Assembly: GCA_021397845.1 (NCBI GenBank)
Contig: CM038052.1
Location: 47,328,949-47,392,948, forward strand
Source: Areca catechu
Lineage: Eukaryota > Streptophyta > Magnoliopsida > Arecales > Arecaceae
Reading direction: 5' to 3'
DNA: 64,000 nt
Both the position numbers and the translations under genes were made by a program. The notes beneath the pieces are model-generated. The model ran no database searches, was not told the origin of the DNA, and was given only the letters and a program-made list of their open reading frames with translations. Below are positions 10,939 to 22,729 of this stretch, piece after piece. Each line of letters begins with the position of its first letter. Within the stretch, counting starts at the first letter, position 1.

Positions 10939-11360
10939 TTGAAACCAGGACCCGAGGAGGATGCCTGGATCCTTCACATGGATGGAGCCTCGAACTTCGA
11001 CGGGAGCGGAGCCGGACTCATTCTCGCCAACGGCGATGGGGTCATCGTCGAATGTGCACTCCGTTTCTAGTTCGCCGCAGCTAACAACCAAGCAGAATAC
11101 GATGCACTCCTCACCGGGTTGAGAGTCTCCCGCGAGTTGGGCATGGCCAACCTCAAGGCCTTCACTAATTCCCAGCTGGTGGCCGGACAGATCTCCGGAG
11201 AATACACTGCGCACGACCCTCAAATGGCGAAATATCTGGAGCTCGTTAAAATGAGCGCGGCCAGATTTCGGCGCTTCAGCATCTCCCATATACCCCATGA
11301 GGAAAATGCCCGTGCGAACATTCTCTCCCGGCTGGCAACACTGCCGGACTCGTTGCTGGG
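10939..11360 (+). pseudogene. Gypsy-A second RNase H (aRNH) domain
   Basis: WILHMDGASNFDGSGAGLIL near 10966 opens a second RNase H fold, followed by NNQAEYDALLTGLRVSRELG (near 11087) and HIPHEENARANILSRLA. A second RNase H after the first is a known hallmark of Tat-lineage gypsy elements. One TAG (11068) interrupts it. Confidence 0.78.
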
Positions 11361-12639
11361 TCGCGCTCATGTAGAGCACCTCAAGGCCCCGAGCTACGAG
11401 ACCCCTGTAGAGGTCCAACAGGTCAGCCATGAGCCCAGCTGGATGGACAAGTATGCCAAGTACATAACTGGCGGCACCTTGCCGGAGGACCATGCAGCGG
11501 CCCGCCTTATCAAAAAGAAGGCCACGCGGTTCATCCTAATGGATGGGCAGCTGTATCGGAGGTCTTACTCCTATCCTCTCCTCAAGTGCCTGAGGCCCGC
11601 AGAGGCCACACTCGTGCTCCAGGAAATCCATGAGGGCATCTACGGGAACCACGTGGGGGGCAAAACGCTAGCATACAAGGCCCTCCGCCAAGGTTATTTT
11701 TGGGAGACGATGAAGGAGGATGCCGCCGACTTTGTGAAGAAGTGTGATCGGTGCCAAAGGCACGTCGTGGTGCAGCGGCAGCCCTCCACTCCGCTTTCCC
11801 AGCTCTCGGCTCCGTGGCCGTTCGTCCAATGGGGGATGGATCTCTTAGGACCATTTCCCCCGGCATCCGGATAGTGGAAGTTCTTGATCGTTGCCATCGA
11901 CTACTTCACGAAGTGGGTTGAGGCCGAACCCCTGGCATGGATCACGGAGGCAAACATTGCCAAGTTTTTCTGGAAGTCAATCATTTACCGTTTCGGCCTC
12001 CCCCATACCGTGATCACCAATAACGGGCATCAGTTCGACTGCCGGGAGTTTGAAGAATTCTTTAGCGGCCTCGGCATCTACCATGGCTTTACCTCGGTGG
12101 CACACCCGCAGACAAATGGAGAAGCCGAGATGACGAATAGGACCATCTTGCAAGGCCTCCGGACGAGGCTGGATCAGGCCAAGGGCAGGTGGGCGGAAGA
12201 GCTCCTGAGCGTCCTGTGGGCGTGCCACACCACCCCAAGGACGGCCACCGACGAGACCCCGTTCAATCTTATCTTCGGAGCTGAGGCGGTTATCCCGATT
12301 GAGCTCAGTCTACCCACCCTGCGTGTGGAGCAGTACGATGAAGCGGAGAACCCCGCCAGGATGATGCTCTACCTGGACCTTCTTGAGGAGACGAGGGACA
12401 AGGCCCGAGTCCGGATGGCGGCGTACAAGCAGCGAGTGGCCAGGTACTACAACTCCCGGGTGCGACCAAAGTCCTTTCACCCCGGAGATCTGGTGCTCCG
12501 GTGTGCTGAAGCTTCTCAGCCACGAGAGTGCGGGAAGCTCTCCCCAAACTGGGAAGGCGCGTACAGGGTGGCGGAAGTCCTCCCTCACGGGGCCTATTAC
12601 CTGGAGGAATTAGCAGGATCCAGATTCCCTCGGACCTAG
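11361..12639 (+). pseudogene. Gypsy-A integrase
   Basis: The zinc-binding HHCC domain is seen as HEGIYGNH and CDRCQRH (about 11629-11762). The core follows with VAIDYFTKWVEAEP (first Asp, about 11893) and NGEAEMTNR (Glu, about 12117). The second catalytic Asp is replaced: TNNGHQF at about 12016 where TDNGxQF is expected. A TAG at 11872 splits the frame. The C-terminal part PGDLVLR...NWEGAYRV ends at 12639. It would insert the cDNA into the genome; this copy is inactive. Confidence 0.82.
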
Positions 12640-12800
12640 AACGCCTCGAACCTGAGGATGTATTATCAATAGTGTAAGGTTCCTCGAACTCCTGCAATAA
12701 AATTCCTTTACTTCAAACGCTTTTTCTTGCCTCATAGGAAAAGAGGCACTTAGCTCTGAGTTCGGCAAACACGACTGTGGCCGAAGACCTGAGAAAGCGA

Positions 12801-13285
12801 GAAGTCCCGGACTTCGATCCGGAAGGCGGGGCAGAGCCAAGCTCGCCCACGCGATCACGGAGAATAGCTTGGCAAGCCGTGCAAGGCTTGGATAAAGTCT
12901 GCGGCCCTGGGGTTCAGTCCAGAAGTCCCGGACTTCGGTCCGAAAGGCGGGGCAGAGCCAAGCTCGCCCACACGATCACGGAGAATAGCTCGGCAAGCCG
13001 TGCAAGGCTTGGATAAAGTCTGCGGCCCCGGGGTTCAGTCCGGAAGTCCCGGACTTCGGTCCGGAAGGCGGGGCAGAGCCAAGCTCGCCCACACGATCAC
13101 GGAGAACAACTCGGCAAGCCGTGCAAGGCTTGTATAAAGTCTGTGGCCTCGGGGTTCAGTCCAGAAGTCCCGGACTTCGGTCCGGAAGGTGGGGCAAAGC
13201 CAAGCTCGCCCACGCGATCACGGAAAATGGCCCGGCAAGCCCGAAGGACTCGCACAAGGCCTGCTCTACCATCGCCTTACCCGGA
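12801..13285 (+). repeat. 121-bp minisatellite after Gypsy-A integrase, 4 copies
   Basis: Copies begin with GAAGTCCCGGACTTCG at 12801, 12922, 13043 and 13164, an exact 121-bp spacing. Each start is a short palindrome (AAGTCCGGGACTT-like), and each copy contains AGCTCGCCCAC and GATCACGGA. Confidence 0.85.
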
Positions 13286-13576
13286 AGCTCCAAACTTCGA
13301 TCTAAATGCTAGACGGGACTCAGTTTACCCGCGAACTCAACCCGGAGCAAACCGCAGGACCTTGTCTCGGCACTCGAAGCAAACATCTCAACAAGACACA
13401 AAAGAAAAGGGGGAGAAGAGAAAAAGAAAAGGAAGACGAGGTCGAGACTTGACAAAAAAGGATTTTTTCATTAATTTGCAAGGGTAATATGATGAAGGAG
13501 TCCCGACAGGCCGGGAGTCCTCAAAAAGAAAAGATACAGTCGGGGGCTAGTTTGGCGCGGTGGCAGAATCCTCGGG
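13286..13576 (+). other. Spacer between minisatellite and antisense gene of Gypsy-A
   Basis: A purine-rich, low-complexity stretch (about 13390-13450) and no coding frame that I trust. Confidence 0.4.
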
Positions 13577-15948
13577 CTAGGGTGCGCGCTCTCCGTCTTC
13601 ACCGTCGGCAGGTGGCTGCTCGGAGGGCTGCTCTAGAGCCGCAGCCGCGTCGCCCGCTGCAACTGGAGCCTCGCCGGTGGGCTCCTGCCTTCTACCGTCG
13701 AGAACCACCCCACTGAGGTCGAGCTCAGGGTAGAAGGAGCCCACCTTCTCCCGGCACACCTGGAACCCCTTCAGGAAGTAGTCCACGGCGGCCTCCCGGA
13801 CCTTGGAGACATACTCGTCGGAGGACCGGAATCTCGGGATGGCCTCCTGCGCCTCCCGCTTCAAAGCCTCCAGCAGCCCGTTGATGTAGGAGCTCCGCTC
13901 CCTGGCTGCGCTCGCCTCCCTCCGGGCCTCCTCCACCTGGCGCTCCAGCGACTGAGACTGAGCTCGGAGGCGAGCCCTCTTCGCCGCGTCCTCCTCCATG
14001 CGCCACTGGTTGGAGATCCTCTCCTCGGACAAAGAGGCCTCCAGTTCCTTGACGCGCCCCTTGGCACGCGCCAGGTCGGATTGCAGGGCCTGGTTACTCC
14101 CTCACAGCTCGACCCCCTTCTCCATGAGGCCCTTCACGTCGGCTGTGAGTTTGCCGAGCTTCTCCTCCTTCTCGGCATCCTTCTTGGCGTACCCTGCGAG
14201 AGAATTCCTCAGTAGTAGTACGTCCATCCCGATCTGCACAAAAATGAGAGGTCGGTCAACTAAAATTTAGCTGGAACTTTGAAGGGGAAGGTTCCGAGTT
14301 CGGATTTATCGTGAAGAGCTGTGGGAGGATCCCGAGCAGAGCGTCGGCATAGTCCCGGCCGCCCCTCAATCGACGGTCCCGGGAGGCACAAGCAAACTCC
14401 CTCACCTTCTTCGCGAGCCCCTGATCGCGGATCACGGAGCATCGACTCATGATGGTCGGCGGTGGGGCAGAAAGATCGACGGTAGGAGCGACCGCCCCCC
14501 CAGGCGGGACTGCCACCGGTGGGGCAGCTGGAGTCGCGGGCGGCGCCGTCGGAGCTGCTGTGGAGGCGGGCACTGCCCGGGAGGGAACCGGGCCTCCCTC
14601 TTCTGCGGCCCCGTCAAGGGGGATGACGGGGGCGTCGGCGGCCCGGGCCCGAGGTGGCCTGGGCATGGGAGCTGCAACTACTGGACCGGGGGCGGGCATC
14701 GGCACGGCCTCCCGGCTTGCCTCGGTGCGAGCCCTCTTCGCCACGGGCTCGTCTCCCTCGGCGGTGTCCCTCTGAGCTGCGCCCTCCAGAAGGTTCTCCA
14801 GGAATAACTTCATGCCTGCAATGGAAAGGAGGTCGGTCAGCCCAGTTATAGAAAGAAGGGGAGAAAGGGGGGAAGTGTAGAGTAGGAGAGAAGGCTGAGC
14901 CTCACCCAGCTCCCGGATGGGACTGATCCCCGCCTCGAACAAGTTCTGCTTCGAGAGCAGAACGTCGAGCGAAGGGACCACATCGCTCAGCAGCAGGGAA
15001 TAAGCCTCCTGGTCCGCTGGCTCGACTTGGGAGTTTCAGTTCGGGGACCGATCCGGCTCGCTCCAGGCCCAGTCGACGTCCTCAATCGAGGCAAAAAAGA
15101 ACCGGTTCTTCCAACCCTTGATGGAGGAAGGGAGGTCGAACCAGAGACACCTAGGTCGGGGTGAAATGTACCACCAGCCATCATCGATGGAGTGCCGCTT
15201 CAGGGTAAAAAGGGCCCTGAAGAGAGAGAAATGGGCAATGAACCCGTGGAAGTGATAGAAGATGATGAAGGCGAAGATGACCCGGATGGCGTTGGGAGCC
15301 AACTGGGTCGGGACCAGGCGGAAGTGACTGAGGAAGGAAAGAAAGAAGGGGTGCAGAGGAAACCAAAGACCCCCAGGAGGAAGTCCTCGTAGAAAGCTAT
15401 ACGGCCGGGGCCACTCAAGGTGACACGATCCCCAGGCCGCGGAAGAGAGAGATGGATCGACCCCGGGATGCCATAGACTTCCCGGAGCAAGGAAAGGTCA
15501 CCTTCAGTCATTGTTGAAACGTGACCGGAGGGACCGACAGAAGAAAGGACCGGAAGAGGAAGCGAAGAAATAGGGCTGACAGAGATCGCGGGGGGAGACC
15601 TGGGAACCCTAGGGATACCTATGTTATGCCCCCAGGCTGGAGCCGCCTACGGACCTCCTCCGGAATCACCTCTGCTTCCGAGGAGGAAGACGATGGAGTC
15701 CTCGACCGGGACGGACCGGCCTCGTCCGGGTTAGACAAAACATGGCGGCGGCGCCATGGAGAAGGAAGTGGTGAAGAAAGGTCGCTAAGGGAAGGGGACG
15801 GAGCAAGAAGGCAAACGAAGGCACTCACCGAAATGCACTGTGCAAAAGAGGCGACAACCCGGGGGAGTGGAAGATAGCCTGCTGCAAACCGCCGACGGAG
15901 CGTGAGAAAGGGAAAGGGCCTCGTTCCGGAAAGTCCCCTCCTTTTCAA
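13577..15948 (-). pseudogene. Antisense gene of Gypsy-A (putative gypsy-type transposase_28/PF04195-like)
   Basis: Read on the minus strand, from right to left. An acidic Ser-rich N-terminus with SSSSSEAEVIPEEVRRRLQP (about 15700-15622) is followed by a probable intron (about 15618-15515), then MTEGDLSLLREVYGIP (from 15511) and FYEDFLL. A frameshift near 15385 leads to FPLHPFFLSFL, TQLAPNAIRV, FRALFTLKRH and GWKNRFFFASI (to about 15090). A region with LFEAGISPIRELGE follows (about 14940), then a Pro/Ala-rich linker, and a C-terminal coiled coil ending FYPELDLSGVVLDG. Homologues occur in Gypsy-B and Gypsy-C. Genes of this type, opposite to pol, are known in Tat elements. The function is unknown. 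Confidence 0.68.
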
Positions 15949-16250
15949 ATTCGATCGACAGCGGCCATACCCGTCATTCCGTTCCGGACCGTCAGATGGA
16001 TGCCACGTGGGTGCATGCCCGACACCGATGCTTCGGTTACGGGGAAACGGCCTCCATTTCGAAGCGATGCATTAATTGCAACCGGAAAGGCGACGCGTGG
16101 CGGCCTCTTTTAGGACCTTGGGCGCAGCGCGAAACGGCGACGAGGATCGTGGCAATCATGGTGCTTAATCTTCGCCTTCCCCACGTCATCTCCGCATTAA
16201 ATCCCCACGTTCCGAGCCATGATGCCTCAACGGAACGAACGGATGGGGGG

Positions 16251-19146
16251 CAACTATTACGGCCGTTACGATGACGTGGCATACCTCAGATTTTGTTAGG
16301 CGTGATTCGAGCCACGTGGAGTTTTTCGGCAAGGTCAGATATTGTTCCGCCTCGGTCGAAGTCGAGGTCAGTCCAGGCCTCCCTGCTCCTCCGCCAGGTG
16401 TCCACCCAGGAGGGGTCCACCTCGGGCGAGGCCGGCGGCCCCTTGCTCCCTCGCCAGGTGGCGACCAGAGACGGTCTCACCTCGGCCGATGTCGAGTCGG
16501 GCGCCCTCGCTCCTTCGCCAGGTGGCGCCCAGAGGGGGGACCACCTCGGTGGAAGTCGAGCACCCCTCTGCCGCTCTGCCAGGTGTCCACCCAGGAGGGG
16601 TCCACCTCAGCCGAAGTCGACGGCCCCTTGCTCCCTCGCCAGGTGGTGCCCTGAGACGGTTCCACCTTGGTCGAGGTCGAGCCGGGCCCCCTCATTCCTT
16701 TGCCAAGTGGCGCCCGAAGACGGGACCACCTCGGTCGAAGTCGAGCGCCCCTTTGCCGCTCCGCCAGGTGTCCAACCAGGAGGGGTCCATCTCGACCGAA
16801 GCCGGTGGCCCCTTGCTCCCTCGCCAGGTGGCGCCCTGAGATGGTCCCACCTCCACCGAGGTTGAGCCGGGCCCCCTCGCTCCTTCGCCAGGTGGCGCCC
16901 GGAGACGGGACCACCTCGCCCGAAGTCGAGCGCCCCTCTGCCGCTCCGCCAGGTGTCCACCCAGGAGGGGTCCACCTCGGTCGAAGCCAGCGGCCCCTTG
17001 CTCCCTCGCCAGGTGGCGCCCTGAGACAGTCCCACCTAGGCCGAGGTCGAGCCGGGCCCCCTCGCTCCTTCGCCAGGTGGCGCCTTGAGACGGGACCACC
17101 TCGGCCGAAGTCGAGCGCCCCTCTGCCGCTCCGCCAGGTGTCCACCCAGGAAGGGTCCACCTCGGCCGATGCCGGTGGCCCCTCGCTCCTTCGCTAGTTG
17201 GCGCCCGGAGACGGGACCACCTCGGCCGAAGTCGAGCGCCCCTCTGCCGCTCCGCCAGGTGTCCATCCAGTAGGGGTCCACCTCGACCGAAGCCGGCAGC
17301 CCCTTGCTCCCTCGCCAAGTGGCGCCCTGAGACGGTCCCACCTCAGTCGAGGTCGAGCCGGGCCCCCTCGCTCCTTCGCCAGGTGGCGCCGGGAGACGGG
17401 ACCACCTCGGCCGAAGTCAAGTGCCCCTCTGCCGCTCCACCAGGTGTCCACCCAGGAAGGGTCCAACTCAGCCGATGCCGGTGGCCCCTTGATCCCTCGC
17501 CAGGTGGCTCCCTGAGACGGTCCCACCTCGACCGAGGTCGAGCCGGGCCCCCTCGCTCCTTCGCCAAGTGGCGCCAGGAGACGGGACCACCTCGACCGAA
17601 GTCGAGCGCCCCTTTGCCGCTCCGCCAGGTGTCCGCCCAGGAGGGGTCCATCTCGGCCGAAGCCAGCGGCCCCTTGCTCCCTCGCCAGGTGGCTCCCTAA
17701 GACGGTCCCACCTCAGCCAAGGTCGAGCCGGGCCCCCTCGCTTCTTCGCCAGGTGGCGCCCGGAGATGGGACCACCTCGGCCGAAGTCGAGCGCCCCTCG
17801 CCGCTCCGCCAGGTGTCCACCAAGGAGGGGTCCACCTCGGCCGAGGCCCGTGGTCCTTTGCTCCCTCGCCAGGTGGTGCCCTGAGACGGTCCCACCTTAG
17901 CCGAGGTCGAGCCGGGCCCGCCTCGCTCCTTCGCCAGGTGGCGCCCGGAGACGGGACCACCTCGGCCGAAGTCGAGCGCCCATCTGCCGCTCCGCCAGGT
18001 GTCCACCTAGGAGGGGTCCACCTCAGCCGAGGTCGAGCCGGGCCCCCTCGCTCCTTCGCCAGGTGGCGCCTGGAGACGGGACCACCTCGGCCGAAGTCGA
18101 GCGCCCCTCTGCCGCTCCACCAGGTGTCCACCCAGGAGGGGTCCACCTCGACCGAAGTCGGCGGCCCCTTTCTACCTCGCCAGGTGGTGCCCTGAGACGG
18201 TCCCACCTCAGCCGAGGTCGAGCCGGGCCCCCTCGCTCCTTCGCCAGGTGGCGCCCGGGGACGGGACCACCTCGGCCGAAGTCGAGCGCCCCTCTGCCGC
18301 TCCACCAGGTGTCCACCCAAGTGGGGTCCACCTCGACCGAGGCCGGCAGACCTGTGTGGTGAAGCCTCCGAGGAGCAGGAGCACGAGCCCCGAGATTGTC
18401 CCTCGAGCCGTGCGTGCCACATTCCGAAAGAAGTGCCTGTACGGTCGGCAGCGACACGCGAAACATCGCTTACATCGACCCGACAGGTTCCGCAGTCGAG
18501 AGTCAAAGTCCTGACAAAACAGGATCCGATAACAGGAATCATCGGCGCCAGGGAAGGAGAGCGCTCATGCTCGGCCCAAGGTCTGGTCGGCGGTCTGGCC
18601 GGCACCCTCCCTTTACTTTTTCCTCGCTATGCCCGGCAAGCAAGGCGGGGAGGCCGTCGAGTTCTTTGATCCAAAAGGGAAAGGGGAAAGAGATGGAGGG
18701 GAGGAGGTGAAAGCGACGAGGGGGCCTCCCAAAGGTGGCAAACGAAAAGGCAACGTGAGGAGTTAAAAGGAAGGGGAGAGTAGACGACCAGGTAAGCAAA
18801 GAAACGGAGGCTGGGAAATGAAGAAGCACCAAGAGCAGGATCCAAGATCCCGAGAGGGGACCTTCGGTGCGAGCTCGGTGGAGGAACCCGGCCGGATTTC
18901 TATCCTTCCTAAGACCTTTCTTGCTAGCACAATCTCTAAGTCTGGGACTCCTTCGGAGGCCCGTCTCGGAGATTCTGTTCCCTCTTGCCGTTTACTGACT
19001 TGACCGTCGGAGCTCCCTCGCCGGGATACCCGGCCAGGGCTTCTGACCTTGTCTTGCAGGATTGAGAGCCAGGAGACCCCGGGGCGAGACGGTCTAGTCA
19101 AATCAGCGGCTTCGAAGCCACAGGCATGGCGGCGAGATCGGCAACA
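16251..19146 (+). repeat. 3' LTR of Gypsy-A, about 2.9 kb (start approximate)
   Basis: The end at 19146 (GGCAACA) is fixed by the match to 1-212. The start is inferred from a polypurine run GGATGGGGGG ending at 16250. Most of U3 is the 185-bp array at 16370-18355. The missing 5' LTR prevents confirmation of the start. Confidence 0.6.
16370..18355 (+). repeat. 185-bp satellite-like array inside the Gypsy-A 3' LTR
   Basis: The landmark GTCGAGCGCCCC recurs at 16555, 16740, 16925, 17110, 17231, 17416, 17601, 17786, 17971, 18096 and 18281. Spacing is 185 bp except for two short units of 121 and 125 bp. Each unit contains three related blocks of about 62 bp, each with CGCCAGGTG or a near copy, so it is a higher-order repeat; the short units lack one block. 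Long frames on both strands here are a by-product of the repeat. Confidence 0.9.
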
Positions 19147-19189
19147 ATTAATACTGGTACAGCTTTAGGCATGGGTTGGATTTCTGGGT

Positions 19190-20570
19190 CTAGCACCATG
19201 TAGGTTATCTTGGTCGATTACAGATCCTATGATTGATCTGGATGATGGTGGAGCTAGATTGCCACAAGATCCCTTAGGGATAAGGTAAGCATTAAATTTT
19301 ATTATTATTTTTCATTAATGGTATTTACTGAGTTATATTAACCATGTAATCTCTATTATATATAGATGGTGAGATGAATTTTCGGTCATAGAGATACCAA
19401 CACATGTTCTTTTCATATTGACTATATCTCGATCACCTAAGACCAGAGCAAGTAATAATTAAAAATATATATTTTTTACATTGTTATCTTTAACATCTTA
19501 TTGTTTCAAATTCTTGACATATAGGTGATATGGCAGCCATATACTCCTAACATTCTTGCATAGCTACCAAGTTATTCTTTACATGGTCAAGATGTATGGT
19601 GTAGCCGAGTGCCACTTATTTATTTCATATTATAAAGTAGCACTTTACTGATAGAATGTTGTGACAGTTTGGGATCCACCAATCCATACCAAATCGGTGT
19701 GATAAAGATACTGCACTGCATCGCATCATCTCAGAGGACATGTAGATCAGGACCAATCCATCATTCATCAGTATTCTATTCAATTTTGGGAGAGCCATTG
19801 AGATTATGTTTTAGATGGTACTCTTATTAATGGTATCATGGATTATCATGATCCATATATATAGTCGTATCGCTGGATCACTCAATGGTTCATCAATCAT
19901 GTTGGTGCCATGCATGACTACTTGGCAAGCATTTAAATTAATTTATTAATCATTATCAATAGTTAATTATTATATTTTATATAACTCATTAAATGTATAT
20001 TTTAGAGCAATGGGATTGTAATGATATGTCAACTTGCTCAGCCAGGTTCTATATCCATGTCCTCATAGTCCATCATGGAGATATGTGATACCATCATTCA
20101 TACTATCCATGAGTAGACTCGTATCTAGTTAGGAGCATTTGCTCATAATGTCGACAGAGAGGATGAGACTCCTATGCATTTGTCATATGCATCGGCATCA
20201 AGAGCACCTCCTCCAGCTTAGCACACATGACATACTTGACGATGCAATACCTCTCCGTATCCAATGTCTGAGTTCACTCCCTACATATCTACGAGCAATT
20301 TTCTATATAAGGATGTGAGATAGTTCATGTCTGTTGAGGATACTACAATGCATTTTGACTATGCCGCTGTGCCAGAGTATAGGATGCATTAAGGATACTT
20401 AATCCATGAGAGAGAGTTTATCGGCAAGGGATTGACATAGGAGGGTGCTACATAGGAGGTATACACTCAAGTAGAGCTTTCGATGGAGCATCAGGGATAG
20501 AGTGAACAAGAATTTTTATATCATCAGAAGCAACCTCCACATAGGAGGTGACGACCGCCTTGTGGGACTT
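19190..20570 (+). pseudogene. Plant mobile domain (PMD, PF10536-type) pseudogene
   Basis: Degenerate + strand readings in order match the PMD family: DEFSVIEIPTHVLF near 19370, then after an AT-rich gap IWQPYTPNILA and LPSYSLHGQDVWCSRVPLIY near 19525-19620, then YVLDGTLINGIMDYHDPY and RWITQWFINHVGAMHDYLAS near 19805-19930, and a tail PPHRR...RPPCGT near 20530-20560. Gaps with GT/AG-like ends (about 19280-19360 and 19940-20000) fit introns. Several stops show that it is dead. PMD proteins act in silencing or are carried by transposons. No transposon end was identified here. Confidence 0.6.
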
Positions 20571-22729
20571 AGGATATATATTTTGGATTTATTTATGTAT
20601 TATACTTATATATTGATCTGCATTGCAATGAATTTTATATTTATGTATTATATTTACTGATGAATGTTATATTTATTTATTTGTACCGGATACCACCAAT
20701 ATATCATGTGGCTATTGCTATCCCAGTGGCTTCCGCCAGCCAAATTGCATCGATGGATGCCACGTGCGATGAAATCGTATGCTAGACTTGTCATGCAGCA
20801 TTATCAAGTCTCGGATGGCACGGGCAACAAGTGCCCATCTTACCCTGGGGGGCTTGCAACAACATCATCACATTATCACATCGCCTTCATTCCTGTTAGG
20901 CAGCTAATGCCCTATCCCATCATGTTACAATGACAATGATCATGAAGCCAACAACTCTACGATTGATGCATGCATATAATTAAAATATATTAAATATATA
21001 ATACACAATTTAATATACTATAACATATTAATTTTTATTAATAATATTAAAAATTTATTAAAATATAATTATAACTTGATAATATTATAGAATATTAATA
21101 TTATAAAATGAAATTTGTTGTCATATATGATCAATAATATAAATATTAAACTTCTTTATTAATAACTAATTCTATGATTATCTATTTATATATTAATAGT
21201 AGATATTGTAATATTTAACTTTTAATATTATTCAATTAATATATTAATATCATACATATTTCTAATAAGATTAATTTATAAAAATATTACTATTAAGTTA
21301 TCAAAATATTACTATTAAGTTAATGTATTATAATATATTCAAATGTTATGTATTTTATTAAATCAAATATTAGTAAATATAATTGATTAATTATATATTT
21401 TATTATTACTTTATCATGGACATCTTAAAATGTATTAAAATTTTTTAAACTTTTAATTTTTTAATTTTAAATATTTTTAAAATTTTTGATTCTTTAAATT
21501 TTAGCTAAGGAAGCTGAAAGGGAATACTTAGCCAAAGTGGAGCCATAGGAGGACAACTTATGGTTTCACTCAAATTTATTTATTTTTTTAAAATTTTTAA
21601 TTTTAATTATTTTTTAATTAAATTAAAATTACATGTTGAATCTACGGTTTCATACTTGGTTGCCGCATCATCTTAATTACACTATTTTCATAAACATGTT
21701 TCAAAGTACGCTGTTTTATTAAATATTTTATTAAAAATAATATTCTAAAAAAATCCTTTCCTCGTCCCGGTGCTTGTCTCAAGCTGCCCTGAATCCTCTC
21801 ACCTCGGTAGCCAATTTACCTACCATGGACAGAAGGGTAATTCCCTCCATCAAGCCAGAAATTTAGATTACCATAACAACCTCCTACTAAGGAAAACTGT
21901 ACTGGTTGGTACCGGAGCAGACCAGCTATACCATGTTATACTAATGTCGAACTGATACATGGTATAGGAAATATATCAAGAATCGATATGCCCAGCTAAC
22001 TCCTATGCTAAATATACCAACATAGTATCACATTGGTGTCAGTATGGGATTTGGTATATGAATCTTGGGGTAGTAATAATGATGCAATCCTAGATGGTTA
22101 GGATACAACTCCAAGCTATTGAGATTGGATTTGTAAAAGATTATAGATGGTGCAACTATAAATAAATCTAGAAACCCCCCTTGAAAGATAATCATAGAAT
22201 AATAGCTAAATCTCAATTAGGACGGTATCCAGCCTCTTGGATTCTTTTTTTTTTTTCTTTTTCTTGTTTCTATAAAAAAAAAAATTCTTTTATTTAAGCA
22301 TCAGAGGATCCGGTCGAAGCCAATCCATCGACCTCTTTAACGTTTTTGGTTGTTTTGCAAATCCATAAAACCAGTCCACGTCATCGATCCAGGGATGTAT
22401 GGCAATAGTAAAGATCATGCCAAAGCTTCTGCAAGATTTTTTGGAAGCTTTCACAGGATTAACTTGCAACGCTTTCTATACGTATCCGCGTAACAAGCAT
22501 ATCATGTGTCACATAAGTCTCTTGATTATTATAAGTCCAAGACCGTGCCCGTGCAAAATACACTACAAAGCATAGTATGGCACACTTTGTTATCATAATA
22601 ATTTTATATTTATTTGAGATAAAAGATGAAGGAAGCCCGATTGGATTTGAATTCAGATCATCTTTAAGCTTGTGTGTATTATCAATCATTTCCATTAATT
22701 AATTTAAACTTTCAGGATCAATAGTTAAT
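20571..22729. other. AT-rich spacer, no gene seen
   Basis: About 2.1 kb, very AT-rich between 20930 and 21760, with poly-T and poly-A runs near 22241-22285. The 89-codon frame at 20664-20933 has no recognisable motif and is probably chance. Confidence 0.5.

Larger units (their letters stand above)
1..19146 (+). mobile_element. Gypsy-A: Tat-type Ty3/gypsy retrotransposon, 5' LTR cut by the window edge
   Basis: The first 212 bases match 18936-19146, so they are the end of the 5' LTR and of the 3' LTR. Between them, in order, are a PBS, gag, protease, RT, RNase H, a second RNase H, integrase, a minisatellite, an antisense gene and the 3' LTR. Two RNase H domains plus an antisense gene after integrase point to the Tat lineage. 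The element is interrupted inside the protease by a younger insertion at 2111-9046. The coding frame is dead (many stops), but pol keeps one frame without indels. The target duplication cannot be tested because the left end is outside the window. Confidence 0.88.

Noticed and set aside
12801..13285. Regularly spaced direct repeats that might suggest a CRISPR array
   Set aside because: Repeats are contiguous 121-bp units without unique spacers, inside a plant retrotransposon.
16271..18705. Many long open frames on both strands (up to about 300 codons)
   Set aside because: They lie on the 185-bp GC-rich array. The unit length is not a multiple of three, so frames rotate, and the translations repeat the same Pro/Arg/Gly-rich phrases in every frame.
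20664..20933. 89-codon frame in AT-rich spacer
   Set aside because: No recognisable motif and no supporting context.
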